Shown here: positions 1-7,564 of the stretch, piece by piece
Position numbering within the stretch: the first letter of the stretch is position 1
Layout: each line of letters begins with the position of its first letter
DNA from: Scytonema millei VB511283
GTDB taxonomy: Bacteria > Cyanobacteriota > Cyanobacteriia > Cyanobacteriales > Chroococcidiopsidaceae
NCBI RefSeq assembly: GCF_000817735.3
Contig: NZ_JTJC03000002.1
Span: 318,242-382,241 of the forward strand
Reading direction: 5' to 3'
DNA: 64,000 bases
The notes under the pieces: generated by a model
Told to the model about the DNA's origin: nothing
The model's input: the letters and a program-made list of their open reading frames with translations, nothing else
Database searches by the model: none
Translations under genes and position numbers: made by a program

Positions 1-84
1 GTGTGGGGTGTGGGGTGTGGGGTGTGGGGTGTGGGGTGTGGGGTGTGGGGTGTGGGGTGTGGGGTGTGGGGTGTGGGGTGTGGG
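1..84. repeat. TGTGGGG heptamer satellite
   Basis: About twelve head-to-tail copies of TGTGGGG with no visible variation, running off the window start, followed by degraded copies to about 107. The G-rich strand has regularly spaced GGGG runs, so G-quadruplex formation is possible. It is non-coding. Confidence 0.95.
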
Positions 85-107
85 AAGTGTGGGAGGTGCG
101 GGGTGTA

Positions 108-192
108 GTGGATTGTTAACTGGTTACTGGTCACCGGTCACTGGTTACTGGTCACTAGCCACTAGCCACTAGTCACTGATAACTGCTCCCGA
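108..192. repeat. ACTGGTC/ACTAGCC heptamer repeats
   Basis: Degenerate seven-base repeats (variants of GGTTACT, GGTCACT, AGCCACT and GATAACT) downstream of the AIM24 cluster. They belong to the same family that fills most gaps in this window. Confidence 0.85.
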
Positions 193-204
193 CTCCCCCA
201 CAGT

Positions 205-897
205 TTAATCGCTACTCTTAGTGGGACGAAAAGCGTCTAAAAAATTGAGTAAATTATACATTTGACGAGATTGAATCCAAAGCTTGCCTTTACCTCGGAA
301 GCGACAAACCAATCCTTCCCCGCCTAAAAGTCCCGTTCTCAGATTCCTAAATGATAGACCGCCGATCGTTTCTACGTGATAACTGAGTGAATCTTCAAAA
401 GCAACCACGTAACCCGTATCCACCACATAATCTCCCTCTACGGGAATCTCAATAATCGCACCGTAGGAGCTAAACCACAGATCGCCCTTACCAGTAACTC
501 GTAACAAAAATAAAGACTCACCGCTAAAAAAACCTCGAAATCCTTGAAATGAAGGATCGATTTCCACTGTATGACTTGCTGCCACAAATCCCGAAGATTG
601 CAGCATTAAACCGTTACCATCTAGATAATAATGCTGAATATCTCCTGGCACTCCAGGGGAAAGAAATAACTGTCCGGCTCGTCCTTCAGCGGTAAATTCG
701 CTCATAAATAAAGACTCGCCTCCTACCATTCTGCCTATTCCTTTCATCAATCCCCCTTTCATTTTGGACTTCATTTTTATCCAAGAGTCCATCGCCGCCA
801 TTGCTCCAGATTCAACCAATACAGTTTCATTTGCCCTCAAATCGAGTTGCAAAGAAGCATAAGCAGGAGAATGTTCAATTTTATAAGTGATATTCAT
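205..897 (-). CDS. AIM24/TIGR00266 family protein (copy 3 of 3)
   Basis: A 230-residue protein of the AIM24 (TIGR00266) family, beta-rich proteins of uncertain function named after a yeast mitochondrial biogenesis factor. Family signatures are visible: an early ESGAMAAMD segment, GGESLFMSEF near residue 60, a GFFSGESLFLLRVTG repeat in the middle, VVDTGYVVAFE, and a late GLLGGEGLVCRFRGKG. It is the last of three tandem paralogues reading the same way, separated by short heptamer-repeat gaps. No signal peptide or membrane segment is seen, so a cytosolic or membrane-peripheral protein is likely. Family assignment is firm; function is unknown. Confidence 0.9.
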   Translation of the reverse strand: MNITYKIEHSPAYASLQLDLRANETVLVESGAMAAMDSWIKMKSKMKGGLMKGIGRMVGGESLFMSEFTAEGRAGQLFLSPGVPGDIQHYYLDGNGLMLQSSGFVAASHTVEIDPSFQGFRGFFSGESLFLLRVTGKGDLWFSSYGAIIEIPVEGDYVVDTGYVVAFEDSLSYHVETIGGLSFRNLRTGLLGGEGLVCRFRGKGKLWIQSRQMYNLLNFLDAFRPTKSSD

Positions 898-917
898 AAT
901 TGGTAAGAGGTAAGAAG

Positions 918-955
918 TTACTGATAACTGATAACTGATAACTGATAACTGATTC
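918..955. repeat. AACTGAT heptamer array
   Basis: About five tandem copies of the AACTGAT unit in the gap between two AIM24 genes. Confidence 0.9.
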
Positions 956-957
956 CC

Positions 958-1635
958 TCATTTTGCAGGTAATTGCGAGCCAACTAATTGACCGAAGGCA
1001 TTAGCGTTATGCGTTTGACAAAATAATCTACCTTTTCCTTGAAACCGACAGGCTAATCCTTCTCCACCTAAAAATGCTCCGATTAAACTAGAGCCGACTT
1101 TTGTAATGCTGAAATTTAAGCTTTTTTCAAAAGCTACAATATGCCCAGTGTCAACGATATACTCGCCATCCACATAAATTTCGTAGATTGCTCCAAAAGA
1201 TGTCAAGAGAACTTGACCGGAACCACCTATATCTAACCAAAAAATTGATTCTCCAGAGAAGAACGATCGAAATCCTTGAAACCCGACGTTAATATCGACA
1301 TTTGCTTCGCTAGCTAAATAAGAAGTCGCTTGAACGACTAGCCCAACGGGTGTCATTTGATAAGTCAAAATATCACCCATTAATTTAGGGGCTAAAAAGA
1401 CTTCACCGTCATGTGTGGGAGAACGAAATATACTCAAAAACAAAGACTCTCCCGCTACCATCCGTTTGAGTCCGCCCAAGATTCCACCACTTTTTCCTTG
1501 TCTGAGGGCAGTACTAGCATTGATATAACTACTCATAGCAATCATACTGCCTGCTTCCGCCACTAACTCCTCGCCAGCACTCATCGTGATATGAGCGATC
1601 GCGCTATCGGGTTGATGTAAGATATCTATGTTCAT
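958..1635 (-). CDS. AIM24/TIGR00266 family protein (copy 2 of 3)
   Basis: A 225-residue AIM24-family paralogue starting MNIDILHQ. It carries the EAGSMIAMS, GGLKRMVAGESLFLS, GFRSFFSGESIFWLD, VDTGHIVAFE and FLGGEGLACRFQGKG blocks at the same spacing as its two neighbours. A TTG three codons upstream (1644) also opens the frame, but the ATG at 1635 lines up with the start of the 205-897 protein and is preferred. It lies in the middle of the three-gene tandem array, which is probably one transcription unit read from 2355 to 205. Role unknown. Confidence 0.9.
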   Translation of the reverse strand: MNIDILHQPDSAIAHITMSAGEELVAEAGSMIAMSSYINASTALRQGKSGGILGGLKRMVAGESLFLSIFRSPTHDGEVFLAPKLMGDILTYQMTPVGLVVQATSYLASEANVDINVGFQGFRSFFSGESIFWLDIGGSGQVLLTSFGAIYEIYVDGEYIVDTGHIVAFEKSLNFSITKVGSSLIGAFLGGEGLACRFQGKGRLFCQTHNANAFGQLVGSQLPAK

Positions 1636-1659
1636 AGAAGTCAAAAGTTAAAATTCAAA

Positions 1660-1692
1660 ACTGATAACTGATAACTGATAACTGCCAACTGA
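1660..1692. repeat. AACTGAT heptamer array
   Basis: Four to five copies of the AACTGAT repeat between AIM24 copies 1 and 2. Confidence 0.9.
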
Positions 1693-2355
1693 CTATTTAA
1701 CTTGCGATCGCAAATATCTAACTAATCCATCAATACTGCGAGATTGTAAATAAATATCGCCTGTACCAGAAAGACGATTGACTAATCCTTCGCCAGAGGT
1801 GACGGAACCAACTAAGCCACCAGCTAATCCAATGCTCATTTTAAGTTTTGGTTCGTAGGCAACTAAGTGTCCGCTATCGACAACAAATTCTCCTTGAATC
1901 TGCTTTTTTGTAATCCCGCCATAGCAGCCAAAAAATGCCCTACCACTACCACTGAGTTTCAGTTTAAATAATCCTTCTCCTGCCAACCAACTTTTAATTC
2001 CCGCCCATTGTAAGCCCATTTTCACTCCTGCACTATGGGCAACAAATGCCCCTGGTTGCAAGCAAATATCTCCCTGACTCAAATCGATTCTGCCAATATC
2101 GCCAATCGTTGATTGGGTTAAAACTAATCTCAGAGATTGTTGAGTTCGATTGGTAAAAGTATTCACGAATAACGATTCGCCACCCAAAAACTTTTTCAGT
2201 AAGGCAGGAATTAAACCACCAGAAAATTTAGTTTGGATTGATAACTGGGCATCCATGCTTGTCATTGCCCCAGCTTCAGCAGTAATACTCTCCCCAGGAT
2301 CGAGCGTGACGAAAATAGCAGCAAAGGCTGGTTTGTAGCGAATATCGTATTTCAA
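1693..2355 (-). CDS. AIM24/TIGR00266 family protein (copy 1 of 3)
   Basis: A 220-residue AIM24-family protein starting MKYDIRYKPAF, the first gene of the tandem array. It has the conserved EAGAMTSMD, KFLGGESLFVNTF, WLAGEGLFKLKLSG, VVDSGHLVAYE and SGEGLVNRLSGTG blocks. In the mid block it reads AGEGLF where the two paralogues read SGES, so the copies have clearly diverged. This argues for an old triplication with different roles, not a recent duplication. Function unknown. Confidence 0.9.
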   Translation of the reverse strand: MKYDIRYKPAFAAIFVTLDPGESITAEAGAMTSMDAQLSIQTKFSGGLIPALLKKFLGGESLFVNTFTNRTQQSLRLVLTQSTIGDIGRIDLSQGDICLQPGAFVAHSAGVKMGLQWAGIKSWLAGEGLFKLKLSGSGRAFFGCYGGITKKQIQGEFVVDSGHLVAYEPKLKMSIGLAGGLVGSVTSGEGLVNRLSGTGDIYLQSRSIDGLVRYLRSQVK

Positions 2356-2494
2356 AGCCCTAATTCCTACTCTCGATAATGCACTTAATATGGAGCAGGA
2401 AATGAGCGATCGTCCAGATTTTTTGAAGAATTAATAAGATTTTGCTAAATTATTTACGATCTGTGCTGATGGTTAATGCACAAAATCCAAAATT

Positions 2495-2524
2495 GGTAGG
2501 GTGCGTTGATTAACGCACCCTACC
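2495..2524. terminator. 13-bp perfect hairpin between convergently spaced genes
   Basis: Arms GGTAGGGTGCGTT and AACGCACCCTACC are perfectly complementary around a four-base loop. It lies three bases after the stop of the alpha/beta hydrolase (2527) and upstream of the AIM24 array. GTAGGGTGCGTT-type hairpins are common dispersed bacterial repeats. A transcription-end role is inferred; there is no strong T run. Confidence 0.6.
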
Positions 2525-2526
2525 CA

Positions 2527-3459
2527 TTACGCACAAATCGACAGAATCCAATCTTTCAGCAATGAATTTACCTGTTCGGGAACTTCATCATGGGGACAGT
2601 GACCTGCTTTCAGAAAGTATTCTTGTAATTGTGGATAGTATTGACGAAACTTTGGACTGCGCCCTCTAGCATTCATCCACGGGTCGCCCTCACCCCACAA
2701 TAACAGCAACGGGCAAGTCAATTGTTGTAGCAATATATCAACTTTTTCCCCTTGAGGAGTGCTGAAAACTGAAGCAAATACATCCACTGCACCAGGATCG
2801 CACGCCGGACGATAAATGTCTTCTACTAACTGGTCTGTAATGGCACTTTTATCAAGATAGACTTTCTCTAGAGTTTGTCGGATCACCCACGGTTGGCGAA
2901 TGTATTGAAATAACAGAAACCGCGCCCAAGGCTGCTGAAACATCCACTTCGTCACGTCGCCAAATAATTTTTGCCATAAGTCCGGTTGGCGTGGTGGTTG
3001 AACTTCAGTTTGCACTGATTCTGATTCAATGCTGGGTTGTTCTTCGCTAAAAGGACCAGCACTATTCAGTAATACTAACCCTGCTGCGGCATCTGGACGC
3101 TGGGCAGCAACGCATAAACTCGCATATCCACCTAATGAATTACCCGCTAGTACCGCAGGTTGTCCGATAACTTCGGTGATAAAATCATGCAGTTGGTCGC
3201 GCCACAAGTCGCCACTATATTGCAGTTTAGCTTTAGCAGAGCGTCCGAAACCAATCAGATCGATCGCGTAAACTTGAAAATCGTTTTGCAGTTCGGCAAT
3301 ATTCTTGCGCCAGTGGTCGGTAGAAGCACCAAATCCATGTACTAATAGTAGAGGTGGACGCTGAGGGTAAAGCGTTCCCGCTTTGACATAGTAAATCGAA
3401 TGCCCGCGCCACTGCCAGTACTTACCAGAAACCGAGGTTGTAGAAGCTGTTGTTTGCAC
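2527..3459 (-). CDS. alpha/beta fold hydrolase
   Basis: A 310-residue alpha/beta hydrolase. Visible family features are the oxyanion-side HGFGAS (residues 41-46), the nucleophile elbow GNSLGG with Ser108, an acid in WGEGDPW, and the catalytic His in AGHCPHDE near the C-terminus. There is no signal peptide. The cyanobacterial/plastid relatives include chlorophyll dephytylase-like and epoxide-hydrolase-like enzymes, but the substrate cannot be read from the sequence. The 24019-24975 gene is a second member with the same layout, including the motif AGH/CPHDE-EVN at the end. It is probably monocistronic. Confidence 0.9.
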   Translation of the reverse strand: MQTTASTTSVSGKYWQWRGHSIYYVKAGTLYPQRPPLLLVHGFGASTDHWRKNIAELQNDFQVYAIDLIGFGRSAKAKLQYSGDLWRDQLHDFITEVIGQPAVLAGNSLGGYASLCVAAQRPDAAAGLVLLNSAGPFSEEQPSIESESVQTEVQPPRQPDLWQKLFGDVTKWMFQQPWARFLLFQYIRQPWVIRQTLEKVYLDKSAITDQLVEDIYRPACDPGAVDVFASVFSTPQGEKVDILLQQLTCPLLLLWGEGDPWMNARGRSPKFRQYYPQLQEYFLKAGHCPHDEVPEQVNSLLKDWILSICA

Positions 3460-3587
3460 GATCGCGTTTTGTTAAGTTACATTACCAATTTTAATCTAGC
3501 CATCAGTTGCTAGTGAGGGCGGCTTTTACCATATTTGAATGCGGGAAGCAGGCTAATCTCGGTCACCCTACTAAGAATTTTCTGGTT

Positions 3588-4073
3588 TTATCTAGGAATT
3601 CCTCTAGCAGATATAAGTAAAATAATTAGGCAGAAATTGAGAAAATAATAAATCATTCTATTCAAAAAAATAATAGAATAAGGAACCCAGACTGTGCTTT
3701 CTACTCCTTCTTCCCATAAATTATTTTTAGATACTAATTGTTGAATAAAGTTATAATTGCCAAGACTATCGCCGCGATCGTTCCAGTTTATTAATAAAGC
3801 TACAATCTGAAATAATAAAATTAATGCGATCGCTACCAAAAAAGTTTTTTTAGGAATGTATTTTTCATGGCTCCATAATGCAGAAATTAAGAGAATCAAC
3901 CACATTATCGGTAATATCTAGCCAAAATAAAAAACTTCAAAAATCTGTACCCATCCATTTGAGGTGTAAAGGAAGAGAATTTGACTGATAGCTATGTATA
4001 CTAAGTAAAGAATAACAGCATAATACAAAGAGATGTGAAAAAATCCATCGCATCCTCGATCTATTTGTAAGTT
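3588..4073 (-). pseudogene. decayed polytopic membrane protein gene with in-frame TAG
   Basis: The minus strand stays open in one frame for 162 codons from 4073 to the stop at 3588-3590, except for a single TAG at 3918-3920. The upstream part (readable as ...GFFHISLYYAVILYLVY...) and the downstream part (105 residues from an ATG at 3905: MWLILLISALWSHEKYIP...) are both rich in hydrophobic helices and join without a gap. A TGA at 4074-4076 closes the frame at the 5' side and no start is seen before it. This fits the remnant of a larger membrane protein with three to four membrane segments. I do not recognise the family. The downstream 105-residue part could still be translated on its own. Confidence 0.55.
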
Positions 4074-4220
4074 TCAATATAGTGTTAAGTGCATTATAAA
4101 CTTTATACTATTAACTCATGGCTCCGGTTTTTTGACAAAATATCTATTTCTTGTCTGTTACTTACCAGCAATAAAATTAGTTAGTAGTCGAGTTTTACTT
4201 GAAAGCTGTAAAGACAGGCG
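4074..4220. other. AT-rich gap upstream of DUF6883 gene
   Basis: AT-rich sequence between the membrane-protein remnant and the plus-strand genes. It probably holds the promoter of the 4221 gene, but no confident -35/-10 pair is called. Confidence 0.3.
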
Positions 4221-4553
4221 ATGCAAATTCCGAACGCAGAAAACGCAGTAGTCGATATTCGTAAACTACGAGACTACTGCCTGAGTTTAGAACATGAAAA
4301 AGGAAAACATAAAGCTCGACTCTTTTTATCAGCGTTAGGTATAACAGCCGACAACGCTGAAGAATTACGTCAACTTCTTTTGGAAGCTGTCAAGATACAC
4401 AAAGCTCAATTGGGACGGCAAGATGAATTTGGACAACGCTACACTCTCGATTTTCCACTTGAATGGCAGAATAGAAGTGCGATCGTTCGGAGTGGTTGGA
4501 TCGTTGAACCTGATTCCAAGATTCCAAAATTAACAACCTGCTACCCTCTATAG
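4221..4553 (+). CDS. DUF6883 domain protein
   Basis: A 110-residue soluble protein whose layout (MQIPNAENAVVDIRKLRDYCL..., then HKARLFLSALGI, then ELRQLLLEAV, ending in a short strand-rich WIVEP segment) matches the DUF6883 family, of unknown function. It precedes a DUF4926 gene by 19 bases. This two-gene pair recurs in cyanobacteria and has the size and spacing of a toxin-antitoxin-like module, but no biochemical role is known to me. Reads into aroE. Confidence 0.75.
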   Translation: MQIPNAENAVVDIRKLRDYCLSLEHEKGKHKARLFLSALGITADNAEELRQLLLEAVKIHKAQLGRQDEFGQRYTLDFPLEWQNRSAIVRSGWIVEPDSKIPKLTTCYPL

Positions 4554-4572
4554 TGCTTGGAGGCGACACGAA

Positions 4573-4818
4573 ATGACCGCAAACACAGTTAAATTACTAG
4601 ATGTAGTAGCACTAACCGTCGATCTTCCTGAGTATAGGTTGTGGCGCGGGCAAGTCGGTACAGTGGTTGAAATATTGGCTAATGGTGCTGCTTATGAAGT
4701 GGAATTCAGCGATCGCAATGGGCGCACTTACGAATCAATTGGACTGCGCCCAAATCAGATTATGGTGTTACACTTCGAGCCAGCGTCCCCTTACCTTACT
4801 CCCCATTCTCCCACTTGA
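4573..4818 (+). CDS. DUF4926 domain protein
   Basis: An 81-residue protein with the DUF4926 pattern: LLDVVALTVDLPEYRLWRG, then QVGTVVEIL, AYEVEFSDRNGRTY and a final LRPNQIMVL. The fold is probably a small SH3-like barrel (inference from the short strand pattern). It is the partner of the DUF6883 gene. Its last nine residues (YLTPHSPT region) come from repeat-like sequence, and its TGA overlaps the TTG start of aroE by three bases, so translation of the two is likely coupled. Confidence 0.75.
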   Translation: MTANTVKLLDVVALTVDLPEYRLWRGQVGTVVEILANGAAYEVEFSDRNGRTYESIGLRPNQIMVLHFEPASPYLTPHSPT

Positions 4819-5753
4819 TAACAGGTAAAACAAAACTACTTGGCGTAATCGGACATCCGGTGGAACATTCTCTTTCACCCGCGATGCACAACGCCGCGAT
4901 CGCCCATTTAGGATTAGATTATGTCTATCTCCCCTTACCCGTAAAACCAGAAGATTTAGCTGCTGCACTCCAAGGTTTTGCGGCAATTGGCTTAGTCGGT
5001 TTTAACGCCACCATTCCTCACAAACAGGCGATTTTACCCTTTCTATCAGAAGTCTCTCCCGTAGCGCAAGCAGTAGGCGCAGTCAATACTGTTTGGCGCA
5101 CAGATAGCGGATGGGCGGGAACTAATACTGACGTGGAAGGATTTCTCGCACCACTGGAAAAGTCAAAAGTCAAAAGTCAAAAGTCAAAAGTTGAAACTAA
5201 CTCACCAACTACCAACCACCAATTACCCATTACCGACTCCCGACTCCCGACTCCTGACTCCCGACTCTCCACAGCGGTCATTCTCGGTAATGGTGGCGCA
5301 GCTAGGGCTGTCGTAGCGGGTTGCTCTCAACTAGGTTGCGCAGAAATTTGTGTCGTAGGGCGTAATGAGGTAAAGTTACAGGAGTTTTACACGAGTTGGG
5401 ATAATTCTCAAGTTCAAGCTAATTTGCAAGTTTATACTTGGGATAAGCTACCGGATTTAATTGCCCGTGCCGATTTACTGGTGAATACAACGCCCATCGG
5501 TATGTATCCTCATGTCGATCGATCGCCTTTGAGTCTAGCTGAGATGGCAGTGTTAAAACAAGGTGCGATCGCCTACGATTTAATTTATACTCCTCGTCCA
5601 ACCTTATTTTTAAAACAAGCACAACAACAAGGTGCGATGACTATTGATGGCTTAGAAATGCTAGTACAACAAGGCGCAGCTGCTTTACACATCTGGTTAC
5701 AGCAGCTCGTTCCTGTAGAGATTATGCGCCAAGCACTGCAACAACAACTGTAA
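4815..5753 (+). CDS. aroE: shikimate 5-dehydrogenase
   Basis: Reduces 3-dehydroshikimate to shikimate with NADPH in aromatic amino acid synthesis. Visible motifs: GHPVEHSLSPAMHN at the shikimate site (residues 13-26), NATIPHK with the catalytic Lys70, NTD with Asp106, the dinucleotide loop GNGGAARAVV (158-167), NTTPIGMYP and YDLIYTPRPT. The TTG at 4815 is preferred as start because it gives the usual ITGKTKLLGVIGHP opening; it overlaps the upstream stop (TTGA). Odd: residues 115-153 are an in-frame insertion made of intergenic heptamer repeats (SKVKSQKSK..., then TDSRLPTPDSRL), between the substrate and NADP domains. The insert sits in a surface linker, so activity is probably kept. Confidence 0.95.
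   Translation: MITGKTKLLGVIGHPVEHSLSPAMHNAAIAHLGLDYVYLPLPVKPEDLAAALQGFAAIGLVGFNATIPHKQAILPFLSEVSPVAQAVGAVNTVWRTDSGWAGTNTDVEGFLAPLEKSKVKSQKSKVETNSPTTNHQLPITDSRLPTPDSRLSTAVILGNGGAARAVVAGCSQLGCAEICVVGRNEVKLQEFYTSWDNSQVQANLQVYTWDKLPDLIARADLLVNTTPIGMYPHVDRSPLSLAEMAVLKQGAIAYDLIYTPRPTLFLKQAQQQGAMTIDGLEMLVQQGAAALHIWLQQLVPVEIMRQALQQQL
5157..5273. repeat. heptamer repeats inserted in frame inside aroE
   Basis: Four copies of AAAAGTC followed by ACCAACC/CAATTACC units and five copies of the GACTCCC type, the same units seen in intergenic gaps, here inside the aroE frame without breaking it (117 bases, 39 codons). Confidence 0.9.
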
Positions 5754-5784
5754 AAAAACTTTGACAACTACTTGCAACTCACTT

Positions 5785-6270
5785 TTAAACAGCTTCAAAA
5801 GTAGCTCGTTTCATACCCTTAGCATACAAGTGCATAAATAAATTCTGATTTTGCCAATCTTCATCAAATTCAATCTCTATTTTCATGTCAGGATCTATTG
5901 GTCTAAATTTAGTTGGGGTAAAAGAATAAATTGGGAAGTCAAAGTTAGGTACGTTTATTGTTAGGCGATTTTGCTTAAAAGCCAGCGACCAAATAGTACT
6001 AGTTTTTCGATTAATCAGAGTGATTGGTTCGGGTTCTATTTTCAGATTACCAAGTAGATTTTCTACCTGAATAAACTTAATCGTCAGGCAAACTGGCTTG
6101 TGAAAGACTTCGCTTACCAGCTTTTTTTGATCTAAATTAAGTTTTTGCCAACCACTACCCCAAGATGCTATCAGATCGTTTTCATTTTCTACCTGTCCTT
6201 GCAAACTACTTAAGTGAGACATGAAAAATTGTTTAAGACCTGTCATGATTCTGCTTACATAGATTGCCAA
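5785..6270 (-). CDS. hypothetical protein
   Basis: A 161-residue protein I do not recognise. It has no signal peptide and no long hydrophobic run. The C-terminal half alternates strands (LTINVPNFDFPIYSF, MKIEIEFDEDW), suggesting a small beta-rich domain. ATG codons at residues 1, 9 (6246) and 17 all could start it. It is convergent with aroE, 31 bases beyond the aroE stop, and stands alone. Confidence 0.6.
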   Translation of the reverse strand: MAIYVSRIMTGLKQFFMSHLSSLQGQVENENDLIASWGSGWQKLNLDQKKLVSEVFHKPVCLTIKFIQVENLLGNLKIEPEPITLINRKTSTIWSLAFKQNRLTINVPNFDFPIYSFTPTKFRPIDPDMKIEIEFDEDWQNQNLFMHLYAKGMKRATFEAV

Positions 6271-6538
6271 TTAAAAAATAAAACTATATTGTTCTATTTC
6301 GCAACCAGCTTGAGGGAGAAAAACAATTCAAATTAGCAGTAGCTATTACAACATTAACTACTGAGTTAAAAATGTTACGTCAAATTTTAGTAATATCTAT
6401 GTATTGTAATTTGCTATCAAATAATATCGTTCAACTATCTATAGATTTTATAGTTAGGCGAGCAATGCCTACCCTACTCACTGGCTTTAAAAAAATAGTT
6501 ATGTGGGCATTGCCCACCGTACTCGCTACTCGCTAACT
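6271..6538. other. gap with GGGCATTGCCC-type repeats
   Basis: No gene seen. Around 6450-6535 there are two related copies of short dispersed repeats (GCGAGCAATGCC and GTGGGCATTGCCCACC); the second can form a hairpin next to the 3' end of the 6539 gene and may end its transcript. Confidence 0.4.
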
Positions 6539-6751
6539 TTAAAAAAGGGAATTGTTAGAAATCTGACACTCAATCCATGCTGAATATAAGTCTTCTTCTA
6601 TGGCTCCTCGCTTACCAATAATTTCAGTATCATGCACTAATACTTTAAGCGTTGTTATATAAACGCCATTGAGTATTTGGTGTCCGTAACCGATTACCCT
6701 ACCCATCTGTCCCGTATTCTGATGAACTACATAGTCTCCTACGTCGAACAT
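6539..6751 (-). CDS. small SH3/KOW-like protein, unknown function
   Basis: A 70-residue protein starting MFDVGDYVVHQNTGQMGRVIGYG. The alternating hydrophobic/glycine pattern (VGDYVVH, GQMGRVIGY, VYITTLKVLVHD) looks like a small SH3-type barrel similar to CarD-N or KOW modules. No catalytic motif is visible. Start is the only ATG near the domain's beginning. Function not known. Confidence 0.6.
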   Translation of the reverse strand: MFDVGDYVVHQNTGQMGRVIGYGHQILNGVYITTLKVLVHDTEIIGKRGAIEEDLYSAWIECQISNNSLF

Positions 6752-6986
6752 AATTTTCTCGCTCGATCGAAGTACATAGAAACTGTATCATAGCCGCGAT
6801 CGCCACAAGTTACTAATAAGATAATTTCAGTCTTATAGCTGAGTTTGCTAATACTTGTGACAGAGTTTAATGTCAATCCACTATGTTTATTTGAATACAA
6901 AAAAGAGCGATTTTTTTATTAAAATTAGTACCAGGTCGGCGTATCTGTTAATTTTTATGAAAACTGTTGGCTTAAATGAGGCTAGA
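6752..6986. other. gap before IS200/IS605 element
   Basis: AT-rich sequence with no gene. I looked here for the missing tail of the TonB receptor interrupted by the IS and could not find a convincing one. Confidence 0.3.
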
Positions 6987-7556
6987 AGCGTACGTGAGTA
7001 CGCTCTAAGTTTTACCAGCCAATCGAGTATTTAATCTCTGCGGGTCAAATTCCCCGCCGCTCTGCGGCGTAAAATGTGAGGAATGAGCGAATATATTCAT
7101 AAAAGTCATAACGTTACGGTGTTGCTTTACCATTTGGTGTTTCCCGCAAAGTATAGACGAGCTGTGTTCGACGAACAGGTAGATGCAGTTTTGAGGGAGG
7201 TGTGTTTAGAGATTGAGAAACGCTATGAAATCAAGTTTGTCGAAATTGGTGTGGACAAAGACCATGTGCATTTCTTAGTACAGTCAGTGCCAACTTATAG
7301 TGTGACCAAGCTGGTAACAATGCTCAAAAGTCTCACAGCCAGAGAAGTATTTAAACGCTGTCCGCAAGTGAAACAACAGCTGTGGGGCGGCGAGTTTTGG
7401 AGTGATGGGTATTTTGCGAGTACAGTTGGAAAACATGGTGATGAAGGGATGATTGCCAGGTATGTGAAAAAACAGGGGAATGACTATCTCAAATTGCATC
7501 GAGATGAGCAATTATCTCTCTTTTGATTCTGATACCCCGTCCGCTTGCGGCGGGGT
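6987..7556 (+). mobile_element. IS200/IS605-family insertion sequence (tnpA only)
   Basis: A short element encoding only TnpA, flanked by subterminal hairpins as expected for this family, which lacks terminal inverted repeats. The left hairpin is at 6987-7004 (AGCGTAC/GTACGCT, loop GTGA). A second, CGCCGC/GCGGCG, is at 7055-7069 just before the transposase start. The right hairpin, 7534-7556, has an ACCCCG/CGGGGT stem with an inner CCGC/GCGG. Exact cleavage points are not determined; coordinates run from hairpin to hairpin. It is inserted at the 3' end of the TonB receptor gene. No TnpB is present. Confidence 0.85.
7083..7526 (+). CDS. tnpA: IS200/IS605-family transposase TnpA
   Basis: A 147-residue Y1-type HUH single-strand transposase. 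The metal-binding HVHFLV motif (residues about 61-66) and a downstream Tyr in IARYVKKQGNDY are visible, and the length is normal for an intact TnpA. It transposes single-stranded DNA by a 5'-phosphotyrosine intermediate, usually at replication forks. The hairpin at 7055-7069 sits just upstream of its start and may limit translation, as described for IS200 (inference). The gene looks intact. Confidence 0.93.
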   Translation: MSEYIHKSHNVTVLLYHLVFPAKYRRAVFDEQVDAVLREVCLEIEKRYEIKFVEIGVDKDHVHFLVQSVPTYSVTKLVTMLKSLTAREVFKRCPQVKQQLWGGEFWSDGYFASTVGKHGDEGMIARYVKKQGNDYLKLHRDEQLSLF

Positions 7557-7564
7557 AGTTCATT

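Noticed and set aside
6752-6986. Search for the receptor's missing C-terminus on the far side of the IS
   Set aside because: No frame there ends in a typical barrel strand with a terminal aromatic residue in a convincing way.
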